Made by a program: the position numbers and the translations under genes | From: Bradyrhizobium cytisi | Lineage (GTDB): Bacteria; Pseudomonadota; Alphaproteobacteria; Rhizobiales; Xanthobacteraceae | Assembly: GCF_008123515.1 (NCBI RefSeq) | Contig: NZ_VSSR01000038.1 | Coordinates: 49,509-113,508 of the forward strand | Direction of reading: 5' to 3' | Length of the DNA stretch: 64,000 bases | The notes under the pieces: model-generated | Databases searched by the model: none | The model's input: the letters and a program-made list of their open reading frames with translations, nothing else | Told to the model about the DNA's origin: nothing | Shown: one piece after another, positions 8,888 through 17,147 of the stretch | How the letters are laid out: the number at the start of each line of letters is the position of its first letter | Position numbering within the stretch: the stretch's first letter is position 1

Positions 8888-10015
8888 ATGAAATTCGAGG
8901 CGTTGTTTAGACCGTTGCAGGTCGGTCCGTACAAGCTCGCGCATCGCGTCGCGATGGCGCCGCTGACGCGCATGCGCGCCGAGCGCGAGAGCTTTTCGCC
9001 GCGGCCGCTCAATGCCGAATATTACGGCCAGCGCGCCACGCCGGGCGGTCTGCTGATCGCTGAAGCGTCGCCCGTGCTCTCGCACGGCCGCGGCAATCCG
9101 GCGACGCCCGGCATCTATTCGGAGGCGCAGATTGCCGGCTGGCGCAAGGTGACGGATGCCGTGCACGCCAAGGGCGGCATCATCTTCCTCCAGCTCTGGC
9201 ATGTCGGCCGCGTCTCGCATTCGACCTATCATGGTGGTGCGCTGCCGGTCTCGGCCTCGGCGATCGCGATCAAGGCCGAAGGCATGAAGGCGATGACCGC
9301 CGACGGCAAACTCGCCGACTACGAGACGCCGCGCGCGCTGGAGACGGAAGAGGTCAAGGGCATCGTCGAGGCTTTTAGGCAGGCCGCGAAGAACGCGCTC
9401 GCCGCCGGTTTCGACGGCGTCGAGATCCACGGCGCCAACGGCTATCTGCTCGAGCAGTTCTTGCAGTCGCGCAGCAACCAGCGCACCGATCAATACGGCG
9501 GCCCGATCGAGAACCGCGCACGGCTTCTGATGGACGTCACCCAGGCCGCGATCGAGATCTGGGGCGCCAACCGCGTCGGCGTGCGACTGTCGCCGCACGG
9601 CATCGCCAACGATTCCGGCGAGCCCGATCCGATGCCGCTCTACACCCACGTGGTGAAGGCGCTCGACAAGCTCGGCCTTGCCTATCTGCACTTCATCGAG
9701 CCGCGCTCCAGTGGCGCGGGCCGTGCCGATGTTCACTGGGAGAACGTGCCGTCAGCCATGGTGCTGTTCCGCCCGCACTACAGCGGCGTGCTGATGACCG
9801 CCGGCGGCTTCACCGGCGAGACTGCGAATGCCGCGATTGCCGACGGTCACGCCGACATCATCGCATTCGGCCGCATCTTCATCTCCAACCCCGATCTGCC
9901 GCGGCGGCTCGAGCACGACCACCCGATCACCCCGTACAACCGCGCGACCTTCTATGGCGGCGAGGAGAAGGGGTACACGGACTATCCTGTTTATGACGAG
10001 CTGGCGCCGGCGTAG
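8888..10015 (+). CDS. Old Yellow Enzyme family NADH:flavin oxidoreductase (NemA-like)
   Basis: 375 residues from the ATG at 8888; an alternative in-frame ATG at 8852 would add 12 unconserved residues. The TIM-barrel OYE signature is complete: H181-x2-N184-x-Y186 (HGANGYLLEQF), which binds the carbonyl and donates the proton, followed by QSRSNQRTDQYGGPIENR. The C-terminus carries the phosphate/FMN region GFTGETANAAI and ADIIAFGRIFISNPDLP. The family reduces C=C bonds of alpha,beta-unsaturated carbonyls, maleimides and nitro compounds with FMN and NAD(P)H. The same-strand neighbour upstream is ALDH (120 bp gap), so co-transcription is possible but not evident. Confidence 0.92.
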   Translation: MKFEALFRPLQVGPYKLAHRVAMAPLTRMRAERESFSPRPLNAEYYGQRATPGGLLIAEASPVLSHGRGNPATPGIYSEAQIAGWRKVTDAVHAKGGIIFLQLWHVGRVSHSTYHGGALPVSASAIAIKAEGMKAMTADGKLADYETPRALETEEVKGIVEAFRQAAKNALAAGFDGVEIHGANGYLLEQFLQSRSNQRTDQYGGPIENRARLLMDVTQAAIEIWGANRVGVRLSPHGIANDSGEPDPMPLYTHVVKALDKLGLAYLHFIEPRSSGAGRADVHWENVPSAMVLFRPHYSGVLMTAGGFTGETANAAIADGHADIIAFGRIFISNPDLPRRLEHDHPITPYNRATFYGGEEKGYTDYPVYDELAPA

Positions 10016-10023
10016 ACTCTTTC

Positions 10024-10131
10024 CGTCATTCCGGAGCGATGCGAAGCATCGAACCCGGAATCCATTTCACGTCCTGGCTTGCCGCTCGATGGATTCCGGG
10101 CCCGCGCCTTTCGGCGCGTCCCGGAATGACG
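10024..10131. repeat. Intergenic palindromic repeat, family B (cgtcattccgg)
   Basis: Starts with cgtcattccgg and ends with ccggaatgacg, with inner arms cccggaatccat and atggattccggg, so the whole element can fold as a long hairpin. A second copy lies at 19413-19518. Elements of this type are very common between genes in Bradyrhizobiaceae. Confidence 0.8.
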
Positions 10132-10165
10132 AGCTTGATTTGTCACGCGATCGCACCACAAACTC

Positions 10166-10245
10166 CGTCATTGCGAGCGTAGCGAAGCAATCCAGGCTCT
10201 TTCCGCAGAGGCAGTCTGGATTGCTTCGCTACGCTCGCAATGACG
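10166..10245. repeat. Intergenic palindromic repeat, family A (cgtcattgcgagcg)
   Basis: The left arm cgtcattgcgagcgtagcga pairs with the right arm tcgctacgctcgcaatgacg, and the inner arms (gcaatccag / ctggattgc) continue the stem. Further copies lie at 25015-25101 and 55593-55672. It ends only 14 bp before the next ATG, so it would be in the 5' leader of the GFA-like gene. Confidence 0.85.
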
Positions 10246-10258
10246 CCGGGGAGAGACA

Positions 10259-10765
10259 ATGGCCAAAGCCGCACTCGCCGCAGGAATCGCCACCGGCCAA
10301 TGCCTTTGCGGCAAGGTCACCTTCGAGATCGACGTCCCCGCGCGCTGGGCCTGGCACGATCACTCTGCCAATAGCCGCCGCGCCCATGGCGCGGCCTACG
10401 CCACCTATGTCGGCAGCTGGAAGAAGCGCTTTCGCATCACTTCGGGCAAGACCGCGCTCACCCGCTACGAGGACAAGGCGACCAAGACCGCGCGCAGCTT
10501 CTGCGCCCATTGCGGCACGCCGATCGCCTATGAGCGCCCCCGCAGCCCGCACATGGTCAACATTCCCCGTGCGCTGTTCAAGGAGCGCACCGGACGCCAG
10601 CCACTCTATCACATCGCCATCGAGGAGCTGCAGGAATGGGCCTATACCGGCGAGCCGCTGGTGCCGCTGAAGGGTTTTCCGGGCGTGGTCTGGCAGCGCT
10701 CAAAAAAGAAGAAGCGCGCTAGCGGCGAGGACCCGTTCGAATTGGGGCGCGAGGAGGCGCTTTAG
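10259..10765 (+). CDS. GFA/CENP-V fold protein lacking the catalytic zinc cysteines
   Basis: 168 residues. GQCLCGKVTFEI near residue 12 and SFCAHCGTPI near residue 80 form the CxC...CxxC structural zinc site of the glutathione-dependent formaldehyde-activating (GFA) fold. The catalytic zinc motif, normally CHCxxCR before ASGAAF, is replaced by HDHSANSRRAHGAAY, so all three of its cysteines are absent. The fold is therefore clear, but S-hydroxymethylglutathione synthesis is unlikely. The C-terminus is Lys/Arg-rich. The gene is preceded closely by a palindromic repeat, and its last 47 bp overlap the convergent TfoX-like gene. It is probably a binding or regulatory derivative. Confidence 0.82.
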   Translation: MAKAALAAGIATGQCLCGKVTFEIDVPARWAWHDHSANSRRAHGAAYATYVGSWKKRFRITSGKTALTRYEDKATKTARSFCAHCGTPIAYERPRSPHMVNIPRALFKERTGRQPLYHIAIEELQEWAYTGEPLVPLKGFPGVVWQRSKKKKRASGEDPFELGREEAL

Positions 10766-11144
10766 CCTTCGCGTTGGCCGCCGCCGTGCGCGGCGCAGCC
10801 TTCCTCGCTGGCGGCTTGGTCGGCATCGTCGCCACGAAATCGAGCGCGCGCTTCACCCAGAGCTTGAGCCTGGCATCGGTTCGCGTGCCCTCATCAGAGA
10901 CCCGCACGAACCCGGTCATGATGCGCCCGCGCATTTCCATCGGACTCGTGTGTGGCTCCTTCAGCATCCGCGCATGCGCCTCGGGGCCGACGCGAAACAG
11001 CATGCCGCCGCGGCCGCTGATGGTGCAGCACATGACGTTGTCCACCATGAAACAAAGCCCGCCCATCATCTTCTTCTCCGCGACGTGGCGTTGGCCCGCC
11101 AGCAACCTGCGAACCCGTGCGGCGGTGCCTTCGTCGTAGGCCAT
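10719..11144 (-). CDS. TfoX/Sxy N-terminal domain protein
   Basis: 141 residues. The MGGLCFMVDNVMCCTISGRGGMLFRVG block (residues 27-53) and the later MRGRIMTGFVRV are typical of TfoX_N proteins (in gamma-proteobacteria, half of the competence regulator Sxy/TfoX). The C-terminal 40 residues are a Lys/Ala/Pro/Arg-rich tail similar in composition to DNA-binding tails. No TfoX_C domain is present. In alphaproteobacteria these stand-alone proteins have no proven role in competence. The 3' end overlaps the convergent GFA-like gene by 47 bp. Confidence 0.8.
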   Translation of the reverse strand: MAYDEGTAARVRRLLAGQRHVAEKKMMGGLCFMVDNVMCCTISGRGGMLFRVGPEAHARMLKEPHTSPMEMRGRIMTGFVRVSDEGTRTDARLKLWVKRALDFVATMPTKPPARKAAPRTAAANAKAKAPPRAPIRTGPRR

Positions 11145-11288
11145 GACGGTCCCTCCGGCTTCGACCTATCTTTCCAGCTTCTCCTCGCGCGCGCAAGGCA
11201 GCCATGAGCGCGCTTCCTTGCGCGCATCCTCCGACTTCGGTCATCATGCGGCTCCCCCGCGGCAACGCCTGCGAGGCCTGGAGGAAAC

Positions 11289-12950
11289 ATGAAGAACAAG
11301 ATCACCGGCCGTTCCGCCTTTCTCGCGTTGCTCAAGGACGAGGGCATCACGCATCTGTTCGGCAATCCCGGCACCACCGAGTTGCCGATCATGCACGCGC
11401 TGAAGGAACATCCCGATCTCACCTATGTGATGGCGATGCAGGAGAGCCTGGTGGTGGCGATCGCGGACGGTTACAGCCGCGCCTCCGGCAAGCTCGTCGC
11501 CTGCAACGTCCATGTCGCGCCCGGCCTCGGCAACGCGATGGGCTCGCTCTACAATGCCCGGTTCACGGGCACGCCTATGATTTTGACCGCGGGCCAGCAG
11601 GAGCAGGGCCACGGGCTGATGGAGCCGGTGCTCTACGGCCCGCTGGTGCGCATGGCCGAGCCGCTGGTGAAATGGGCGGTCGAGGTGACGCGGCTGGAGG
11701 ATTTGCCGCGGATCGTGCGCCGTGCCGCCAAGGTCGCGATGACGCCGCCGACCGGGCCGGTGTTCATCTCGCTGCCGGGCGATATCCTAAACAGCGAGGC
11801 CGGCATTGATCTCGGCCGCTCCACCCGCATCGACGCGCGCACCAAACCGTCGGATGAGGCGCTCAGGGCTTTTGCTGCACGCCTGCTGAAGGCCGAGCAC
11901 CCGGTGATCGTCACCATGGACGAGGTCGTCAAGAGCGATGCGTTGAAGGAGACAGCCGAACTTGCCGAACTGCTCGGCGCTGCCGCCTATCAATCCTCGA
12001 CGCCCTATGGCTCGCACTTCCTTTCGGAGAGCCCAAGCTTCGTCGGTGCGCTGGCCCGCGTGCAGAAGGTCGCGCGCGATATGCTCGCGCCCTACGATCT
12101 CCTGGTCGCGCTCGGCGGCGATCCCCTGCGGATGTCGGTCTATAGCGAGGTCGATGCGCTGCCTGACGGACTCGGCATTGTGCAAGTCGGTCTCGCCGAT
12201 TGGGAGATCGCCAAGAACTACGGCGCCGAGATAGCACTGAAGGCGGATGTGAAGGAGACGCTGCGCGCGCTGATCCCGGTGCTGAAGGAGATGGGTGGTG
12301 CCGCATTGGCGCAACGCGCAAAACAGCGGCTCGCCGAGCTTGCGCCGAAGAACTGGAGCGCGCGCCGCGCTGCGCTGGTCGAGCAGATCGGCAAGAGCGC
12401 CAGCCGCACGCCGATTGATCCCGACTATCTCGTACTGCAAATGGTCGAGGCAATGCCCGACCATGCGATCCTGGTCGACGAAGGCCTCACCTCCAGCCGC
12501 CAGATCACTGCGCTGCGTCCGCACCGCGATCGCTATGACTATCACGGTCTCGCCTCGGGCGGCATCGGCTGGGGCCTGCCGGCCTCGGTCGGTGCCAGCA
12601 TCGCCAATCCGGATCGGCCCGTCGTGTGCTTCTCCGGCGACGGCAGCGCGATGTATTCGATCCAGGCGCTGTGGACGGCCGCACATCACAAGCTGCCGCT
12701 CAACGTCGTCATCGCCAACAATGGCGGCTATCGCATCATCAAGCAGCGCTTGCTCGCCTTCCATGGCGACGACAATTATGTCGGCATGGACTTTGTCGAT
12801 CCGCCCGTGGATTTCGCCGGCGTGGCGAAGGCACTCGGCTGCGAGGCGATCAAGCTCAGCGATCCCCGCGAGCTGAAGGCAACGCTGGCATCGGCGTTTG
12901 GCCGGCCCGGAACGAAGCTGATCGAGGTAATGGTGGACGGGAAGGTGTAG
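11289..12950 (+). CDS. ThDP-dependent enzyme, benzoylformate decarboxylase / acetolactate synthase-like
   Basis: 553 residues in the standard three-domain arrangement: N-terminal pyrimidine-binding domain with GNPGTTELP and the activating Glu in MQESLVV, a central domain, and a C-terminal diphosphate domain with FSGDGSAMYSIQALWTA...NNGGY. The start (GNPG-x2-ELP, IADGY, NVHVAPGLGNAMG) resembles benzoylformate decarboxylase. The active-site His of NVH is kept, but the BFD Ser26 equivalent is Thr and the second active-site His (in BFD FRYHQY) is not evident in LRMSVYSEV. A 2-oxo acid decarboxylase or related lyase is likely; the substrate is uncertain. GAGG sits just before the ATG. Confidence 0.88.
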   Translation: MKNKITGRSAFLALLKDEGITHLFGNPGTTELPIMHALKEHPDLTYVMAMQESLVVAIADGYSRASGKLVACNVHVAPGLGNAMGSLYNARFTGTPMILTAGQQEQGHGLMEPVLYGPLVRMAEPLVKWAVEVTRLEDLPRIVRRAAKVAMTPPTGPVFISLPGDILNSEAGIDLGRSTRIDARTKPSDEALRAFAARLLKAEHPVIVTMDEVVKSDALKETAELAELLGAAAYQSSTPYGSHFLSESPSFVGALARVQKVARDMLAPYDLLVALGGDPLRMSVYSEVDALPDGLGIVQVGLADWEIAKNYGAEIALKADVKETLRALIPVLKEMGGAALAQRAKQRLAELAPKNWSARRAALVEQIGKSASRTPIDPDYLVLQMVEAMPDHAILVDEGLTSSRQITALRPHRDRYDYHGLASGGIGWGLPASVGASIANPDRPVVCFSGDGSAMYSIQALWTAAHHKLPLNVVIANNGGYRIIKQRLLAFHGDDNYVGMDFVDPPVDFAGVAKALGCEAIKLSDPRELKATLASAFGRPGTKLIEVMVDGKV

Positions 12951-12963
12951 GGCGACCCCGGGC

Positions 12964-14343
12964 CTACCCCTTTGTCCCCACCCGATATCCCGCCGCCGGA
13001 TGCGGCGCGTCGAGCCTCGCGCGGCCGCCGCCGAACAGCTTCTCCCGCAGCGTGCCCTCGGCATATTCCGGCTTGTACCGTCCGCGCCTGGTCAGCTCCG
13101 GCACCAGCATGTCGGCGATGTCCTCGAAATCGCCGGGCGAGATCGCAAACGCGACATTGAGGCCGTCGACGTCGGTCTTCTCGAACCAATCCTCGATCTT
13201 GTCAGCAACGCTCTCCGGCGTGCCGACCACGACCGGGCCGGCGCCGCCGATGCCGACATGCTCGATGACGTCGCGCACGGTCCAGACGCGGTCGGGGTCG
13301 CCGCGGGTGACGTTGTCGAGTGCGCTGCGACCGGCATCGTTTTGAACGTGCCGGACCTGCTGGTCGAGCTCGTAGCCGGAGAAGTCGATGCCGGTCCATC
13401 CCGACATCAGCGCGAGCGCGCCTTCGGGATTGATATGCGACCGGTAGTCGGCGTATTTCGCCGCGGCTTCGGCTTCGGTATTGCCGAGGATGATCGTCAT
13501 CATGTTGAACATGAGGATCTCTGCCGGGTTGCGGCCGAGCGCTGCGGCCTCCTGGCGGATCGCCGAGACGCGCGGTGCAATGATCTTGGCCGAGGGTCCC
13601 GACATGAACACGCATTCGGCATGCTTGGCCGCGAACTGCCGCCCGCGCGGCGAGGTGCCGGCCTGGTACAGCACCGGCGTGCGCTGCGGCGACGGCTCGC
13701 TGAGGTGAATGGTGTTGTTGATGCGGTAATTCGCACTCTCATGATTAACGCGATGAACTTTTGTGGGATCGGTGAAGATGCCGCGCTTGCGGTCCCGCAG
13801 CATCGCGCCGTCCTCCCAGCTTCCTTCCCAGAGCTTGTAGACCACTTCCATATATTCATCGGCGATGTCGTAGCGGTCGTCATGCCCGGCCTGCTTGTCC
13901 TTGCCGGCGCCGCGCGCGGCGCTGTCGAGATAGCCGGTGACGACGTTCCAGCCGATCCGACCCTCGGTCAGATGGTCGAGCGTCGACATCCGCCGCGCGA
14001 ACGGGTAGGGCGGCTCGAACGAGAGATTGCTGGTGACGCCGAATCCCAGGTTCTTGGTGACCGCGGCCATCGCCGAGAGCAGAAGCAGCGGCTCGTTCGA
14101 CGGCGTCTGCGCTGCATTGCGCAAGGCTGCGTCGGGGCTGTTGCCATAGACATCGTAGACGCCGAGCACGTCGGCCAGGAACAGTCCGTCGAAACGGCCG
14201 CGTTCCAGCGTCTTGGCGAGATCGATCCAGTAGGGCAGGCGGTTATATTCGGCGGTGCGGTCACGCGGATGGGTCCACAGGCCCGGTGATTGATGCGCGA
14301 CGCAATTCATCGCAAAGGCGTTGAGCCTGATCTGCTTGGCCAT
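12964..14343 (-). CDS. NtaA/SnaA/DszA-type FMN-dependent monooxygenase
   Basis: 459 residues from the ATG at 14343, preceded by GGGAG. A much longer open frame upstream is antisense to the M20 peptidase and is rejected. Signature blocks: NAFAMNCVAHQSPGLW near the start, GRFDGLFLADVLG, EGRIGWNVVTGYLDSAARG and VLYQAGTSPRGRQFAAKHAE. This is the bacterial-luciferase-like (LLM) group that oxidises substrates with FMNH2 from a partner reductase; relatives cleave nitrilotriacetate, EDTA or dibenzothiophene sulfone. No flavin reductase gene is adjacent. Divergent from an M20 peptidase and amino-acid transporter, which suggests use of an N- or S-containing organic compound as nutrient. Confidence 0.9.
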   Translation of the reverse strand: MAKQIRLNAFAMNCVAHQSPGLWTHPRDRTAEYNRLPYWIDLAKTLERGRFDGLFLADVLGVYDVYGNSPDAALRNAAQTPSNEPLLLLSAMAAVTKNLGFGVTSNLSFEPPYPFARRMSTLDHLTEGRIGWNVVTGYLDSAARGAGKDKQAGHDDRYDIADEYMEVVYKLWEGSWEDGAMLRDRKRGIFTDPTKVHRVNHESANYRINNTIHLSEPSPQRTPVLYQAGTSPRGRQFAAKHAECVFMSGPSAKIIAPRVSAIRQEAAALGRNPAEILMFNMMTIILGNTEAEAAAKYADYRSHINPEGALALMSGWTGIDFSGYELDQQVRHVQNDAGRSALDNVTRGDPDRVWTVRDVIEHVGIGGAGPVVVGTPESVADKIEDWFEKTDVDGLNVAFAISPGDFEDIADMLVPELTRRGRYKPEYAEGTLREKLFGGGRARLDAPHPAAGYRVGTKG

Positions 14344-14400
14344 ATGGTCTCCCGGCGCCCTGTACTGAGCGCTCTTCGAATGATAGATGTGCGCCCCAAC

Positions 14401-14418
14401 TTGGCGAAGTTCTTGCAT
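14401..14418 (+). promoter_or_regulatory. Candidate sigma-54 (-24/-12) promoter upstream of M20 peptidase
   Basis: TTGGCGAAGTTCTTGCAT has GG at 14403-14404 and GC at 14415-14416, exactly 10 bases apart as required for RpoN, with a perfect TTGCAT -12 element and TGGC at -24. Transcription would start near 14428 and read into the M20 gene (start 14584). The three bases after TGGC do not match consensus. Confidence 0.4.
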
Positions 14419-14429
14419 ATATCGCGACC

Positions 14430-14474
14430 TTGGCAAGGCCAAAATCAGCAGCGCTGCCGCCCTTGGCAAGCCAA
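14430..14474. promoter_or_regulatory. Paired inverted repeats TTGGC-N2/3-GCCAA
   Basis: Two short perfect palindromes, TTGGC-AAG-GCCAA (14430-14442) and TTGGC-AA-GCCAA (14463-14474), lie about 33 bp apart (roughly three helical turns) between the divergent monooxygenase and M20 genes. They could be operator half-sites for an unidentified regulator or RNA hairpins in the M20 leader. Confidence 0.4.
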
Positions 14475-14583
14475 TCTCAAGAGAGCAAGAAGCAAATCCC
14501 AAGAGCGATCCAAGCCCCGCCACTTCCGAGCGCCAGTGTAGCCCGCTAAGCTCGCCCGCCTCGAGACCTTGAAAAAGCAAGTC

Positions 14584-15984
14584 ATGACCAGAGCCGACGC
14601 CATCGCCCGCGCCCGCGACGATTTCAAATCCGGCGGGTTCCTCGCCGAACTCGATCGTCGCGTCGCCTTCAAGACCGAAAGCCAGAATCCATCGCGCGGC
14701 CCCGAGCTGCGCGCCTATCTGGAGCAGGAGATGCAACCGGCTTTTGCCGCGCTCGACTTCACCAGCCGCATCGTCGAATCCCCCAGCGGCAAGGCGCCGT
14801 TCCTGTTTGCCGAGCATATCGAGAGCACGTCGCTGCCGACTGTGCTGGTCTATGGCCATGGCGACGTCGTCGACGGCATGGAGGGCGAGTGGCGCGATGG
14901 CCGCGATCCCTGGCGCACGACGGTTGTGGGCACGCGCCTCTATGGCCGCGGCACCGCGGACAACAAGGGGCAGCACAGCATCAACATGGCCGCGCTCCGC
15001 GCGGTGCGGGAGGCCCGCGGCGGCAAGCTCGGCTTCAATGCCAAATTCATCGTCGAGATGGGCGAGGAGATCGGCTCGCCCGATCTCGGCAAGGTCTGCG
15101 ACCTCAACCGCGACGCGCTGAAGGCCGATCTGTTCATGGCCTCCGATGGGCCGCGGCTGTCCGCCGATCGGCCGACGCTGTTCCTGGGTTGCCGTGGCGG
15201 CATCCGCATCCATCTCGACGTGAACCTGCGCGACGGCGGCCATCATTCCGGCAATTGGGGCGGCGTGCTCGCCAACCCCGCGACCATTCTGGTCAATGCG
15301 ATTTCGACGCTGGTCGATGGCCACGGCCGGCTTCAACTCGACGCGCTGAAGCCCCCGCGGCTCACCAACCAGATCCGCAGCTATCTTGCCGATGTGCAGG
15401 TGGTGCCGACCGAGGACGAGCCCGCGCTTGCGGAGAACTGGGGTGAGGACGGTCTGTCCGCGGCCGAACGGCTCTATGCCTGGAACACGCTGGAAGTGCT
15501 GGCGATGTCGTCGGGCAATATCGAGAAGCCGGCGAACGCCATTCCCGGCCACGCCAATGCCGTGCTGCAGCTGCGTTTCGTGGTCGGCACAAGGGTTGAT
15601 GGCCTGATCGACGCCGTCCGCGGCCATCTGGTTGCAAAGGGCTTTCCGATGGTCGAGGTGCGGGCGGCCCAGAGCTTTGCCGCCTCGCGCACCGATTTCG
15701 ACAGCCCCTGGATCAAATGGGCGGCGGATTCAGTCCAAAACACCACCGGCAAGGTGCCGGCCGTGCTGCCGAACTTCGGCGGCTCGCTGCCGAACGACGT
15801 ATTTTCCGAGATTCTGGGCCTGCCGACGATCTGGGTCCCGCACTCCTATCCCGGCTGCTCCCAGCATGCGCCCAATGAGCACATCCTGCTGCCATTGACC
15901 GAAGAGGCCTTGACGGTGATGGCCGGGCTGTTCTGGGATCTCGGGGAATTGCCAAAGCCGCTGACCCGAGGCCAATTAACCTGA
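14584..15984 (+). CDS. M20 family metallopeptidase / deacylase
   Basis: 466 residues from the ATG at 14584; an in-frame TTG at 14569 would add five residues. The co-catalytic zinc motifs are intact: VYGHGDVVDG (HxD), LYGRGTADNKGQ (bridging Asp), EMGEEIGSPD (general-base Glu pair) and SDGPR, with a late His in SQHAPNEH. It is cytoplasmic, without a signal peptide. M20 enzymes hydrolyse dipeptides, N-acyl or N-carbamoyl amino acids. The next gene, 84 bp downstream on the same strand, is an amino-acid ABC binding protein. This supports release of an amino acid from an imported conjugate, which is inference. Confidence 0.9.
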   Translation: MTRADAIARARDDFKSGGFLAELDRRVAFKTESQNPSRGPELRAYLEQEMQPAFAALDFTSRIVESPSGKAPFLFAEHIESTSLPTVLVYGHGDVVDGMEGEWRDGRDPWRTTVVGTRLYGRGTADNKGQHSINMAALRAVREARGGKLGFNAKFIVEMGEEIGSPDLGKVCDLNRDALKADLFMASDGPRLSADRPTLFLGCRGGIRIHLDVNLRDGGHHSGNWGGVLANPATILVNAISTLVDGHGRLQLDALKPPRLTNQIRSYLADVQVVPTEDEPALAENWGEDGLSAAERLYAWNTLEVLAMSSGNIEKPANAIPGHANAVLQLRFVVGTRVDGLIDAVRGHLVAKGFPMVEVRAAQSFAASRTDFDSPWIKWAADSVQNTTGKVPAVLPNFGGSLPNDVFSEILGLPTIWVPHSYPGCSQHAPNEHILLPLTEEALTVMAGLFWDLGELPKPLTRGQLT

Positions 15985-16068
15985 GCCGGCATCCAGCCGA
16001 AAGTCACATTCTAATCCGGGCCGAGATGTGCTTGCATCCGGCCGCATCATCCTGAAAGGGGAGAAAAA

Positions 16069-16980
16069 GTGAAACATTTCCGTTACATCGGCCTTGCGCT
16101 CGCTGCGACCTTCGTCGTCAGCCAGGCCGGCGCCGAAGAGCTGACCGGCACGCTGAAGAACATCAAGGACACCGGCGCCATCACGCTCGGCTTCCGCGAT
16201 TCCTCGATCCCGTTCTCCTATCTCGACGACAATCAGAAGCCCGTCGGGTTCGCGATGGACATCTGCTACAAGATCGTCGATGCCGTGAAGAAGGAGCTCA
16301 AGCTCGACAAGCTCGAGGTGAAGCTCAATCCGGTGACGTCGGCGACCCGTATCCCGCTGATGGCCAACGGCACCATCGACCTCGAATGCGGCTCCACCAC
16401 CAACAATGCCGAGCGCCAGAAGCAGGTCGCCTTCACCAACACCCATTATCTGACCGCCAGCCGCTACGTCTTCAAGAAGTCGAGCGGGCTGAAGTCGATC
16501 GACGATCTCAAGGGCAAGACGGTGGTCTCCACCGCCGGCACCACCAACATCAAGCAGCTCACCGAGGCCAATGTCGCGAAGGGACTGGGTGCCAACATCA
16601 TCCCGGCCAAGGACCATGCCGAGGCCTTCCTGATGGTCGAAACCGACCGCGCGGTCGCCTTCGTGATGGACGACGTTCTGCTCGCGAGCCTCGTTGCCGG
16701 CTCGAAGTCGCCGGATGACTACGTCATCTCCAAGGATGCGTTCTCCAAGCCCGAGCCCTACGGCATCATGCTGCGCAAGGACGATGCGCCGTTCAAGAAG
16801 GTGGTCGATGCGGCGACCGCTGCGGTCTACACCTCCGGCGAGGCCCAGAAGATCTACGACAAGTGGTTCACCGCCAAGATCCCGCCGAAGGGCCTCAACC
16901 TCAACACGCCGATCTCGGCCGAGCTGAAGAACGAATTTGCCAAGCCTTCGGACTCACCGAACCCGGACGACTATAAGTAG
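16069..16980 (+). CDS. gltI: Glutamate/aspartate-type ABC transporter substrate-binding protein
   Basis: 303 residues with a GTG start after a strong AAGGGGAG. A Sec signal peptide (hydrophobic core IGLALAATFVVS, cleavage near SQAGA/EE) sends it to the periplasm. The SBP_bac_3 fold is marked by GAITLGFRDSSIPFSYLDD, GFAMDICYKI and NGTIDLECGSTTNNAERQ, closely resembling GltI/AatJ proteins for acidic amino acids. It is separated from its permease and ATPase genes by 253 bp containing a long palindromic repeat and a second promoter candidate, so it can be expressed at a different level from them. Ligand specificity is by family resemblance only. Confidence 0.88.
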   Translation: MKHFRYIGLALAATFVVSQAGAEELTGTLKNIKDTGAITLGFRDSSIPFSYLDDNQKPVGFAMDICYKIVDAVKKELKLDKLEVKLNPVTSATRIPLMANGTIDLECGSTTNNAERQKQVAFTNTHYLTASRYVFKKSSGLKSIDDLKGKTVVSTAGTTNIKQLTEANVAKGLGANIIPAKDHAEAFLMVETDRAVAFVMDDVLLASLVAGSKSPDDYVISKDAFSKPEPYGIMLRKDDAPFKKVVDAATAAVYTSGEAQKIYDKWFTAKIPPKGLNLNTPISAELKNEFAKPSDSPNPDDYK

Positions 16981-16990
16981 GATGCTATTT

Positions 16991-17132
16991 GCCTCTCCCC
17001 GCTTGCGGGGAGAGGCCGGATTCAAGCGCAGCTTGAATTCCGGGTGAGGGGGACTCTCCACGAGTCCGACTATCACCTCCCTCGCGGAGAGCCCCCCTCA
17101 CCCTAACCCTCTCCCCGCAAGCGGGGAGAGGG
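16991..17132. repeat. Long inverted repeat between gltI and gltJ (family D)
   Basis: CTCTCCCCGCTTGCGGGGAGAG at the left (itself palindromic) pairs with CTCTCCCCGCAAGCGGGGAGAG at the right, with inner segments including gaattccgggtgaggggg and cccccctcaccc. The element can form a stable hairpin in RNA and would separate gltI transcription or stability from gltJKL. It is a known style of intergenic repeat in this group of bacteria. Confidence 0.8.
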
Positions 17133-17147
17133 AATTCCGCAGGAGAG

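Noticed and set aside
13000..14289. 429-codon frame on the + strand opposite the first monooxygenase
   Set aside because: It is the antisense shadow of a well-supported gene and lacks any domain.
15985..16068. Possible sigma-54 promoter before gltI (TTGCAT near 16030)
   Set aside because: The upstream GG is not at the required 10-bp distance.
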